Origin: Actinomadura chibensis NBRC 106107
GTDB taxonomy: Bacteria > Actinomycetota > Actinomycetes > Streptosporangiales > Streptosporangiaceae
Reading direction: 5' to 3'
NCBI RefSeq assembly: GCF_001552135.1
Contig: NZ_BCQP01000067.1
Location: 1 to 64,000, forward strand
Length of the DNA stretch: 64,000 nt
In this document: piece by piece, positions 24,063 through 31,825 of the stretch
Numbering within the stretch: the stretch's first letter is position 1
How the letters are laid out: each line of letters begins with the position of its first letter
The notes under the pieces: model-generated
Database searches by the model: none
What the model was told of the DNA's origin: nothing
Seen by the model: only the letters and a program-made list of their open reading frames with translations
Program-made: the position numbers and the translations under genes

Positions 24063-26840
24063 GTGGACGTACCGATCGGCCCGCTGGCGGCGGCGGCGGT
24101 GAAACCGCTGATCGGCAAGCTGATGCCCGCGCCGCTGCCCGGCGCGGGGCTGGCCGACCCGATCGGCTTCAAGGGCCGGGGCGTCCTCAGCCGGGGCGAG
24201 GCGCGGACGGTCGTGGCGCGGGACGTCCGCAAGCTGACCGCGCGGATGGCGCGGGTCGTCACCGAAGAGCACCCCGACCTGCGGTTGCAGGACGACGGCG
24301 ACGCCGTGGTCGACGCGGTCACGCGGACGCTGATGGCGCTCGGCGACATCACCTGGGACGTCCTGCGCGACGTCTACGCCGACCCGGAGCGGCTCGCCGA
24401 CGCGCTGACCGAGGCCGCGGACGATCCGGCCGGGGCGCTGAGCGAGCGCGGGAGGCGGCTCTACGAGCTGATGATCGGGCCCTGCGCCACGCAGCTCGTC
24501 GAGTACTTCACCCGCAACCCCGACTTCACCGCGCGGACGCTGCTGGAGATCTTCCGCAAGCTCGGCGAGCTGGACGAGCGCCTCCCCGGCGGCGACCGCG
24601 TCGCGTTGCCGTTCGAGGAGCGCTACCGCGAGCTGCTGTCCCGGCTGCACCGCAACACGAGGCTGTTCGGCCTGGCGCTGCCCGAGGAGGACGCGGAGTA
24701 CCCGCTCGACACCGCCTACGTCCAGCTCTCGACGCGCGTGCGCACCGGCCGCGGGACGCGGGACGCGGACGGCGGCGAGCGGCCGGCCACGGCGCCCGGC
24801 CGTCCCTTCGAGAGCCTGCTCGCCACCAGCTCGCGGGTGCTGCTGATCGGGTCGGCGGGCGCGGGCAAGTCGACGCTGCTGAAGATGCTCACGCTGAACC
24901 TGTGCCGCGACCGGCTGCCCGAGCAGCTCCAGTCCTGGCGGGACGTCGTGCCGTTCCCGCTCCGGCTGCGCCGGTTCCTGCGCAACGGGCACCTCGACCT
25001 GCCCGCCCCGGAGACCTTCCCGGAGCAGGCGGTGCGGATGCTCCAGGGGACGACGCCGCGGGGCTGGGCGTCGGAGCTGCTGCGCGGCGGCCGCGCCGCC
25101 GTCCTGCTGGACGGCCTGGACGAGGTGCCGTCCCGGTGCCGGCGCGCGGTGCTCGACTGGCTGCGCGAGCTGGAGGAGGCGTTCCCGGCGGCGCGGTTCG
25201 TCGTCACGTCCCGCCCGGCCGGGGAGCTGGACGAGGAGCAGCGCGTCCTGCGCCGCCGCGGCTACGTCACCACCACGCTCGACCCGATGACCCCGCTCCA
25301 GGTGGACCGGTTCATCGACCGCTGGTACGGGAGCGCGCGGGTCGTCTCGGCCGACGCCGACGACCGCCCGGACCGGGCGCAGGCGCTCAAGGGGGCGCTC
25401 TTCAAGCGGCGCGACCTGTCCAGGCTGGCGACCAACCCGCTGCTGTGCGGCGTGCTGTGCGCGCTGAACCGGGTGCGCAGCGCCGAGCTTCCGCGCGGGC
25501 GCATCGCGCTGTACCGCGCCGCGCTGGAGATGCTGCTGGAGAACCTCGACCGGGAGCGCGGGGTGCCGGAGGACACGGTGGCCCTCTCCTACGTCCAGAG
25601 CGAGGCCTTCCTCGCCAACATGGCGATGTGGATGACCCACAACTTCCGCCGGACGATCCCGGAGCGCGACGCCCTCAACCTGATCGAAGACCTGCTGCCG
25701 AGCGTCCGCGTCAACTTCTCCGACCCGGCCGGGCAGACGGGCGGGCAGGGCGCGGCGGCGCTCGTCCTGCGCCGCCTCGTGGAGCGGTCGGGAGTCCTCC
25801 AGTTCGACGGCGACCTCATGGAGTTCTGCCATCCGAGCTTCCAGGACTACCTCGCCGGGATCGAGGTGTTCCGCAAGAACTACGTCGACGAGCTGCTCCG
25901 CAACGCCGACGACCCGCTCTTCCAGGACGTCCTGATCATGGTCGTCGGGCAGCAGCAGCGCGAGGACCAGCGGCAGAAGCTCATCCTCCAGGGCCTGGTG
26001 TCGCGGGCCGAGCAGCACGGCGGGTCGGCCGAGGCGCGGCGGCTGTGGCTGCTCGCGGCGGCCTGCATCGCCGACGTCGACATCGTCGACCCGGAGCTGT
26101 CGGAGCGCATCCGCGGCAAGACGCGCGGCCTGCTGCCGCCGCGCAACGCCGACGAGGCGGCGGGCCTCGCTGCGGCCGGTGAGTTCGTCCTCGACCTGCT
26201 CGCGGAGGCGATCGACGGGCGGCCGCCGCGCGGCGAGCAGGCCGCCGCGACGGTGCTGGCGATCCGGCTGGTCGGCGGGCCGCAGACGCTCGGCATGCTG
26301 AAGCGCTTCCGCGAGCACCACAGCGACACCGTCCGGGCCGAGGTGGTGCGGGCCTGGTACGACTCGCAGACGCCCGAGGCGTTCGCCCTTGAGATCCTCG
26401 CCGGGATGGACCTCACCGGCATCCCGGTCGTCGTCCAGGACCCCTCGTACCTGCCGCACCTGGCGTCGGTGTCGCGGCTGACCCACCTTGAGGTGTCGTG
26501 CGCGCTGACCGACGCCGAGGAGCTGGCGCCGCTGCGGACGCTGCGCGTCCTCGACCTGAGCGGGACGGCCGTCGCCGACCTGGGCCCGCTCGCCGGGCTG
26601 ACCCGGCTGGAGAAGCTGTCGCTCGTGGACGCGCCCGTCGTGGACGTGTCGCCGCTCGCCAAGCTGACCAAGCTGCGGTCCCTCGACCTGGAGGGCACCC
26701 GGGTGCGCGACGTGTCCCCGCTCGCGCGGCTGAACGCGCTCAGAGACCTCAACATCGCGCGGACCCACGTGGAGAGCACGCACAAGCTGAAGAGGCTGCC
26801 CCGCCTGCTGATCCGCGGCCGCTCCGGGACGTCGGAATGA
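24063..26840 (+). CDS. NACHT-domain STAND NTPase with C-terminal leucine-rich repeats
   Basis: A 925-residue signalling NTPase. An all-helical N-terminal region (about 1-220, like the NACHT N-terminal helical domains of actinomycetes) precedes the NACHT module: Walker A GSAGAGKST (263-271) and an extended Walker B VLLDGLDEVPS (Asp350, Asp353, Glu354). A helical winged/arm region follows, and the C terminus (about 795-920) contains five or so leucine-rich repeats of the L-x-x-L-D-L-S-G-T type. STAND proteins of this architecture act as ATP-driven sensors that assemble on a trigger; bacterial NACHT proteins include known anti-phage factors. No effector such as a nuclease or TIR is recognisable, so the output is unknown. 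The GTG at 24063 has GGGAGGGG upstream; the stop overlaps the following small gene by ATGA. Confidence 0.85.
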   Translation: MDVPIGPLAAAAVKPLIGKLMPAPLPGAGLADPIGFKGRGVLSRGEARTVVARDVRKLTARMARVVTEEHPDLRLQDDGDAVVDAVTRTLMALGDITWDVLRDVYADPERLADALTEAADDPAGALSERGRRLYELMIGPCATQLVEYFTRNPDFTARTLLEIFRKLGELDERLPGGDRVALPFEERYRELLSRLHRNTRLFGLALPEEDAEYPLDTAYVQLSTRVRTGRGTRDADGGERPATAPGRPFESLLATSSRVLLIGSAGAGKSTLLKMLTLNLCRDRLPEQLQSWRDVVPFPLRLRRFLRNGHLDLPAPETFPEQAVRMLQGTTPRGWASELLRGGRAAVLLDGLDEVPSRCRRAVLDWLRELEEAFPAARFVVTSRPAGELDEEQRVLRRRGYVTTTLDPMTPLQVDRFIDRWYGSARVVSADADDRPDRAQALKGALFKRRDLSRLATNPLLCGVLCALNRVRSAELPRGRIALYRAALEMLLENLDRERGVPEDTVALSYVQSEAFLANMAMWMTHNFRRTIPERDALNLIEDLLPSVRVNFSDPAGQTGGQGAAALVLRRLVERSGVLQFDGDLMEFCHPSFQDYLAGIEVFRKNYVDELLRNADDPLFQDVLIMVVGQQQREDQRQKLILQGLVSRAEQHGGSAEARRLWLLAAACIADVDIVDPELSERIRGKTRGLLPPRNADEAAGLAAAGEFVLDLLAEAIDGRPPRGEQAAATVLAIRLVGGPQTLGMLKRFREHHSDTVRAEVVRAWYDSQTPEAFALEILAGMDLTGIPVVVQDPSYLPHLASVSRLTHLEVSCALTDAEELAPLRTLRVLDLSGTAVADLGPLAGLTRLEKLSLVDAPVVDVSPLAKLTKLRSLDLEGTRVRDVSPLARLNALRDLNIARTHVESTHKLKRLPRLLIRGRSGTSE

Positions 26841-26998
26841 CCGCCCCGGCGACCGCGGCGGCCCGCGAGCCGGGCGCAGCGCTGTGCTCGGCGGTGGAAG
26901 AGATCGAGAACGTCCTGCGTCGGCTGCGCTGGATCAGGTCAGCGCACGTCGGCGGGCCCCAGCGGGACGTCCAGGGAAAGGAGCGACACGTGCCATGA
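26837..26998 (+). CDS. 53-residue small protein between NACHT and glucokinase genes
   Basis: A small ORF that begins with an ATGA overlap on the NACHT stop and ends with an ATGA overlap on the glucokinase start. Having coupled junctions at both ends is strong evidence that it is translated. The product has an alanine-rich start, then a probable amphipathic helix (AVEEIENVLRRLRWIRS) and a short polar tail; no membrane segment and no known domain. Possible roles include a partner of the NACHT protein or simply a coupling ORF. Family unknown. Confidence 0.55.
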   Translation: MTAPATAAAREPGAALCSAVEEIENVLRRLRWIRSAHVGGPQRDVQGKERHVP

Positions 26999-28062
26999 AC
27001 GGCCCAGAGGGAGTGGCGATGACGGCCAGGACGGACGGACCCGGGCGCGGGCTGCCGCGCACCGGCGGCGCCGGAGTCGACGTCGGCGGAACCAAGGCGC
27101 ACATGCGCTACCCCGATCCGCGCACCGGTGAGGTCCGGTCGGTGGAGACGCGCTGCGAGGAGTACGACTCGCTGGACGACCTGCTGCGCGGCTGCTTCCG
27201 GCTGGCCGGGTGCGTCCCGCGCGCGCTCGTCGCGGGCGTCGCGGGCCGGGTGCTGCCGGACGGCGACGTGCACCTGACGAACCGGCCCGCGTGGCCGGTG
27301 TTCCGCCGGGCCGAGTTCGGCGCCGCGCACGGCGTCGACGTCGCGGTCGTCAACGACCTGGTCGCGACCGCCATCGGCGCGGGGGAGCTCGGCGGGGACG
27401 GCTACCGCGCGCTGCTGCCCGACGTCCCGCGGCTCGGCGGGGCGGCCCGCGCGGTCGTCGCGATCGGCACCGGCGTCGGCGCCGCCGTCGTGGACGCGGA
27501 CGGCGGCGTCCGGTCCAGCGAGGCGGGGCACGTGTCGTGGCAGCCGGTGACGGACGACGAGGCGGCGCTGCTGCGGTTCGTCCGCGCCGCGTCGGGCGGG
27601 CCGGTCGTCACGGTGGAGCAGGTGCTCGGCGGCCTGGCCGGGTTCCGGCACCTGTACGACTTCCTCAGCGGCCGCCGCGACCCGGGCCCCGGCCTGCGGG
27701 AACGCGTCGCGGCGCGGGCGGCGGGCGGCGGGGAGCTCGGCCCGGTGCTCACGGCGGCGGCCGCCGCGGGCGACGGCTTCGCGCGCGAGCTGCTCGCGCT
27801 GTACGGCGGGATCCTCGGCCAGTTCCTCCGCGACCTGCTGCTCGTGTCGCATCCGGAGGGCGCGGAGGTCTGGCTCGGCGGAAGCGTCCTGCAGGCACCC
27901 GGAATCGGCGAGCTGCTCGTGTCGGAGACCCCGTTCCGGGAGCGGATGGTCTGCCGCGGCGCGCAGCACGCCGACATGCTCGGCCGAATTCCGGTGCTGC
28001 TCATCACCGACCGCCACGTCGCCGCCAAGGGGGCCTACGCGCGCAGCCGGTCCGGGATGTGA
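26995..28062 (+). CDS. glucokinase-like sugar kinase (ASKHA fold)
   Basis: A 355-residue kinase. The first phosphate loop VDVGGTKAH is at about residues 23-31, a second (AIGTGVGAAV) near 155, and a later GG(S) adenosine motif (LGGSVL) near 300. It lacks the CxCGxxGCxE zinc motif of ROK kinases, so it belongs with the Glucokinase (Glk) branch. Expected reaction: ATP-dependent phosphorylation of glucose or a related sugar. The ATG at 26995 overlaps the small ORF stop; a second ATG at 27019 has the better GAGGGAG site and cannot be excluded. The next gene is a ROK regulator, often a sugar-responsive repressor, hinting at sugar control. Confidence 0.75.
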   Translation: MNGPEGVAMTARTDGPGRGLPRTGGAGVDVGGTKAHMRYPDPRTGEVRSVETRCEEYDSLDDLLRGCFRLAGCVPRALVAGVAGRVLPDGDVHLTNRPAWPVFRRAEFGAAHGVDVAVVNDLVATAIGAGELGGDGYRALLPDVPRLGGAARAVVAIGTGVGAAVVDADGGVRSSEAGHVSWQPVTDDEAALLRFVRAASGGPVVTVEQVLGGLAGFRHLYDFLSGRRDPGPGLRERVAARAAGGGELGPVLTAAAAAGDGFARELLALYGGILGQFLRDLLLVSHPEGAEVWLGGSVLQAPGIGELLVSETPFRERMVCRGAQHADMLGRIPVLLITDRHVAAKGAYARSRSGM

Positions 28063-28185
28063 TCCACCGCCGGACAGTGCGGAATGTCATTTGCGGCGCG
28101 CCGAAACTGGGGCGAATCCAGGGCGCCCCGGACCTCGCATAACGGCTCAATCAAGCCGTGCGTCAGTTCACATCGAGCGATGTCC

Positions 28186-28220
28186 GCCTCATTTATGTTG
28201 ACAAGGCCGAGAAATGAGGC
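28186..28220. promoter_or_regulatory. operator-like inverted repeat and -35 element before the ROK gene
   Basis: GCCTCATTT and AAATGAGGC are perfect 9-bp arms separated by 17 bases; a consensus -35 TTGACA lies at 28198-28203 in the spacer. The right arm covers the ATG at 28214, which argues that translation begins at the later GTG (28247). The geometry suits autoregulation by the ROK repressor. The remaining gap from 28063 holds no other recognisable element. Confidence 0.5.
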
Positions 28221-28246
28221 GGGGACTCGACGGTTGGGGGACGGGC

Positions 28247-29455
28247 GTGCTACTGCGTGAGCTGCTGCGCGGGACCAAGGGCGCGAAGCAGGAGAACCGG
28301 CAGAAGATCGTCCGGGCCGTGCTGAGCCGCGCCGGGAACCAGTCCGACCTCGTCCGGCGCAGCGGGATGTCGTCGGCCACGGTGTCGGAGGCGGTCCGCG
28401 AGCTGGAGCGCAACGGGATCGTCCAGACCGAGCGGCAGGGCCGGGACACCTTCGTCCGGCTCGCCCCGGTGGACGGCGTCGCGGTCGGGGTCGAGCTCGG
28501 CTACCAGAAGACGGTGATCGTCGGCAGGCTCGCCCACCACGAGCGGCACGAGTCCGTGAGCCGCACCCTGCAGGTCGGGGCGTCCAGCGGCGAGCCGCAC
28601 TGGGTGCGCGCGGTCGCGGTCGCGGTGCAGGAGCTCGTCTCCGAGTTCGGCGAGCCGCACGCCCTCGCCACCCTCGGGCTCGCCGTGCCGCGGATGATCT
28701 CCCCGCGGACGGGCCGGTTCGCGCCGCCGACGCTGCCGCCCTGGGAGGAGGGGAGCGCCCCCGACGTCTCGCTCGCCGAGGAGCTCGCCGACCTGCGCGC
28801 CGCCGCCGGGGGCCGGGACCGGCAGCCGCTGCCGCGGCCCCTCATCGACAACGACGCCAACCTCGGCGCGCTCGCCGAAAGCGTCTACGCCCACTCCGGC
28901 CGGGAGATCCTGCTCTATGTGAAGGCGTCGACCGGCGTCGGCGCCGGGCTGTGCGTGGGCGGCCGGCTGTTTCGCGGGGCGAGCGGGGTGGCGGGCGAGA
29001 TCGGGCACGTCATGGTCGATCCCAACGGCCGGTTCTGCCTGTGCGGCGGGCGCGGCTGCCTGGAGACCCTGATCGGCGCGGACCGGCTGGTCGACCGCGC
29101 CCGGCTGGTCCTCGGCGAGCGGATCACCGCCTACCGCAGCCTGACCGACATGATCGAGAAGGCCCGGGTGGGGGACGCGCTCGCGCGCCGCATGCTCCGC
29201 GAGGCCGGGACGCAGCTCGGGTACGCCATCGGGAACGTCTGCAACATCATCAACCCCAACGTCGTGGTGGTGGGCGGGAGCCTCGCGCAGGCCGGGTCGC
29301 TCGTGCTCGGCCCGTGCCGGGACGCGATCGAGACCACCGCGATGGCGGCCGCCTTCGACGCCGACAGGTTCGTGGTGGAGGCCAGCACCGTCGAGCACGC
29401 GTCCGCGCAGGGCGCGCTGCTGCTCGGCCTGGAGGGCACCACCTACCGGGACTGA
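28247..29455 (+). CDS. ROK-family transcriptional regulator
   Basis: A 402-residue regulator (413 if the ATG at 28214 is used). The N-terminal winged helix (about 30-75 of the longer form, DLVRRSGMSSATVSEAVRELE) is followed by a ROK sugar-kinase-like domain with the zinc motif CLCGGRGCLE and the sugar-proximal GHVMVDP region. ROK regulators of the NagC/XylR type respond to sugars. It sits just upstream of the lasso-peptide genes and downstream of a glucokinase, so it may control either. GTG 28247 is preferred because an inverted repeat overlaps the upstream ATG. Confidence 0.85.
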   Translation: MLLRELLRGTKGAKQENRQKIVRAVLSRAGNQSDLVRRSGMSSATVSEAVRELERNGIVQTERQGRDTFVRLAPVDGVAVGVELGYQKTVIVGRLAHHERHESVSRTLQVGASSGEPHWVRAVAVAVQELVSEFGEPHALATLGLAVPRMISPRTGRFAPPTLPPWEEGSAPDVSLAEELADLRAAAGGRDRQPLPRPLIDNDANLGALAESVYAHSGREILLYVKASTGVGAGLCVGGRLFRGASGVAGEIGHVMVDPNGRFCLCGGRGCLETLIGADRLVDRARLVLGERITAYRSLTDMIEKARVGDALARRMLREAGTQLGYAIGNVCNIINPNVVVVGGSLAQAGSLVLGPCRDAIETTAMAAAFDADRFVVEASTVEHASAQGALLLGLEGTTYRD

Positions 29456-29479
29456 TTCGGATTTCGTCTTCCGGTCGGC

Positions 29480-29528
29480 TGATTCTAACCGTGCCGCAAT
29501 GGAGGCGTCCGCCGCACCGTTAGAATCA
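29480..29528. promoter_or_regulatory. long inverted repeat upstream of the lasso precursor
   Basis: TGATTCTAACCGTG (29480-29493) and CACCGTTAGAATCA (29515-29528) pair at 13 of 14 positions with a 21-base spacer. A further GATTCTA half-site follows near 29535. It lies in the 238-base gap between the ROK gene and the lasso precursor. Without a T-run it is more likely an operator than a terminator. Confidence 0.45.
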
Positions 29529-29599
29529 AAGCCTTCAATTCTCCGATTCTATCCGCAATTATCGGCGGCCGGAATTTACTTCCGTTCGGCTCGGTAGAG

Positions 29600-29633
29600 C
29601 GGGATTCGGTGTTACGCTTTTATAGGAATCCCG
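29600..29633. promoter_or_regulatory. inverted repeat bracketing a -10-like element before the lasso precursor
   Basis: CGGGATTC and GAATCCCG (perfect 8-bp arms) enclose 18 bases containing the AT-rich TTTTATAG, a candidate -10. It repeats the GATTC core of the inverted repeat at 29480-29528, about 70 bases upstream. This looks like the regulated promoter of the lasso cluster, whose first start codon is at 29694. Confidence 0.4.
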
Positions 29634-29693
29634 AGGTTGTGCTCGGCGGTGGCGGCGCATGAGCAGGCCATGTCCGCGAACGCGAGGAACGCC

Positions 29694-29894
29694 ATGACCA
29701 TTTCCAGCCGTTCCGGAGACGCGCTCTCCGGCCGCACCGACCAGGGCGCCGACCACCCCGCCGGCCCGCTCCCCAAGATCACCGAATCGCGGTACGAACC
29801 GCCCGCCGTCCTGGACGTCGGCACGATCCGCGACCTCGTCAAGGGCAGCTCCGCGAGCGGGGCCTCGGACGCCAATTCCCAGTACTACTGGTAG
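29694..29894 (+). CDS. lasso peptide precursor (A protein)
   Basis: A 66-residue precursor. The leader shows the actinobacterial lasso motif YxxPxLxxxGxFxxxTxG in exact register: Tyr34, Pro37, Val39, Gly43, Ile45, Val49, Gly51. The position usually Thr (-2) is Val49 here. Predicted core: GSSASGASDANSQYYW (Gly51-Trp66), in which Gly1 can form a macrolactam with Asp9, giving a nine-residue ring and a seven-residue tail ending in bulky Tyr-Tyr-Trp plug candidates. No cysteine, so a class II lasso peptide. ATG 29694 is chosen for its AGGA site five bases upstream; a longer in-frame form from 29637 lacks this. The next genes encode the cyclase and leader peptidase. Confidence 0.88.
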   Translation: MTISSRSGDALSGRTDQGADHPAGPLPKITESRYEPPAVLDVGTIRDLVKGSSASGASDANSQYYW

Positions 29895-29898
29895 TGCC

Positions 29899-31785
29899 GT
29901 GTCCCGCGGCACACCGCCCGGCGTGATCGCCGTGGCGTCCGCGTCCGGGGCGCTCCCGGCCCTCGCCGGGACCCCGGTGTGGGACGACGTCCCCGGCGTC
30001 CGCCTCTATGGCGGCTGGGAGCCGGACGAGGTCGTCCGGGTGCGGCATCCGTCCGCGCGGCTCCTCGTCGCCGGGCACCGGCTCGCGGACGCCGAGACGG
30101 TCGCCGCCCGCTTCCGCGCCGCCATGGAGTCCGGCGACCCGGACCGGCTCGCCGGGCTCTTCGGCGCCTGCCTCATGCTGATCGTCCGGCTTCCGCGTCC
30201 CGGCGAACCGCCCTACGCCTGCGAGTTCCAGGCGCGCACCGACCTCGCGGGGCAGTTCCCGCTGTACTCGTCCGCGCGGGCGGGGGAGACGCTCGTCGGC
30301 ACCCATCCGCACCTGCTGGCCGAGGCGCACGGCCGCGCGTTCGACGCGCTGTCGCTCGCGGCACGCGTCGCCTGCCCGCACGTCCTGCCGCTGTGGGGCG
30401 ACCGCTCCCCGTTCCAGGACGTCGCGCGGCTCCCGTCCGGCACCTGGCTGCACATCGACCGGTCCGGCCGGCGGGCCCTGCCGAGGGGTTCCGACCGCGA
30501 GCCGCTGTCCCTGGACGAAGGGGCCCGCGAACTGCGGTCCGCGCTGGACGAGGCCGTCCGGCTGCGCTGCGCGGGCGCGACCGAGTCCGAGCCGGTGTCC
30601 GCCGACCTGAGCGGCGGGCTCGACTCGACCTCCGTCGCGTTCCTCGCGGCCCGGCACGCCGCCGCGCCGGTCGAGGCCGTCACCTACCACCATCCCGGCG
30701 TCCCGGCGGCCGACCTCGCGGAGGCGGCGCGGAGCGGCGCCCTCGACGCGCGGCTGCGCCCGGCGGTCGTGCACGGCACCGACGACACCCTGCCCTACCA
30801 GGCGCTCGGCGAGCCCGCCGGCGCCGGCTCCGGGGAGCCCGCGCCGGGCGCGCTCGCCTGGCGGCGCTCCGCGCTGCGGCTCCAGCACGCCGCGGCCGTG
30901 CGGGCGCGGCTCCACCTGACCGGGGAGGGCGCCGACGCGCTGCTCGGGGCCGCCCCGTCCTACCTGGCCGAACTCGCCCGTCCCGGGTCCGCGCGGCGGT
31001 TCGCGGCGCACTGCGCGCGGCAGGCCAGGCTGCGGCACACCTCGGCGGTCGGGCTCGCCGTCCGGGCCCGGCGGACGGCCGCGACCGGCCCGGCGGGCGC
31101 GCTGGCCGCGCTGGCCGCGACGTTGGCCCGGCCGCCGGAGCCGGGCGTCTTCGGCTGGCCGGACGGCGTCGCCTGGTGGCCGGTCGCGCCCGCGGCCGTG
31201 CGGTGGCTGACCCCGCGCGCCCGCGCCGGGCTCGCCGACCTCGCCGCCGGAGGGTGCGACGTGCCCGGCGTCCGCTCGGCGGCGGACATGGCGGCGCGGA
31301 CCGACCTGCGGCACTCCGCCGACACGCAACGGCACCTGCGCGAACTCGGCGCGGGGCTCGGCGTCGCGGTGCACGCGCCGTTCCTGGACGACGCGGTCGT
31401 CGCGGCGTGCCTGCGCGTCCCGCCGTCCGCGAAGGTCGCGCCGGACGCCTTCAAACCGCTGCTCGCCCGCGCCATGCACGGCCTCGTGCCCGGCGAGGTG
31501 CTCGGCCGCCGCACCAAGGGCGACTACACCGGCGAGGACTACCGCGGCGCCCGCCGCGCCGCCGCCGCGATCCGCGGGCTGCTCACCGGCTCCCGGCTCG
31601 CCGACCTCGGCGTCGTCGACCCCGCCGCGGTCGGCCGCGCCGTCGACCGGCTGCTGGCGGGCGTGGAAGTTCCGCTGGGGTCGCTGAACACGCTGTTCGC
31701 GACCGAGGCGTGGCTGCGCTCGCCCGCGCCGCCGGTCCCGAGCCTGCCCGCGGCGGCGGGCCCGGAGCCCGCCGCGCATCCCTGA
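29899..31785 (+). CDS. lasso cyclase (asparagine-synthetase-like, C protein)
   Basis: A 628-residue enzyme that activates the ring acid of the core with ATP and closes the macrolactam. An N-terminal glutamine-amidotransferase-like half (about 1-205) lacks the catalytic N-terminal cysteine, as in other lasso cyclases. The asparagine-synthetase half has the pyrophosphate loop SGGLDST (238-244), GEGAD (342-346) and a late RRTKGDYTGED segment matching the cyclase-specific C-terminal region. GTG start four bases after the precursor stop, so the genes are co-transcribed. Confidence 0.9.
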   Translation: MSRGTPPGVIAVASASGALPALAGTPVWDDVPGVRLYGGWEPDEVVRVRHPSARLLVAGHRLADAETVAARFRAAMESGDPDRLAGLFGACLMLIVRLPRPGEPPYACEFQARTDLAGQFPLYSSARAGETLVGTHPHLLAEAHGRAFDALSLAARVACPHVLPLWGDRSPFQDVARLPSGTWLHIDRSGRRALPRGSDREPLSLDEGARELRSALDEAVRLRCAGATESEPVSADLSGGLDSTSVAFLAARHAAAPVEAVTYHHPGVPAADLAEAARSGALDARLRPAVVHGTDDTLPYQALGEPAGAGSGEPAPGALAWRRSALRLQHAAAVRARLHLTGEGADALLGAAPSYLAELARPGSARRFAAHCARQARLRHTSAVGLAVRARRTAATGPAGALAALAATLARPPEPGVFGWPDGVAWWPVAPAAVRWLTPRARAGLADLAAGGCDVPGVRSAADMAARTDLRHSADTQRHLRELGAGLGVAVHAPFLDDAVVAACLRVPPSAKVAPDAFKPLLARAMHGLVPGEVLGRRTKGDYTGEDYRGARRAAAAIRGLLTGSRLADLGVVDPAAVGRAVDRLLAGVEVPLGSLNTLFATEAWLRSPAPPVPSLPAAAGPEPAAHP

Positions 31786-31825
31786 CTCCGTCTCCGCAGG
31801 ACCCACCAGACCAAGAAGGTGCGCC

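Noticed and set aside
23988..26783. A 931-residue minus-strand frame opposite the NACHT gene
   Set aside because: The translation is repetitive and lacks domains; the plus strand has clear Walker motifs and leucine-rich repeats.
29637..29693. A longer lasso precursor starting at 29637
   Set aside because: The upstream extension has no ribosome binding site and overlaps promoter-like repeats, whereas ATG 29694 has AGGA at correct spacing.
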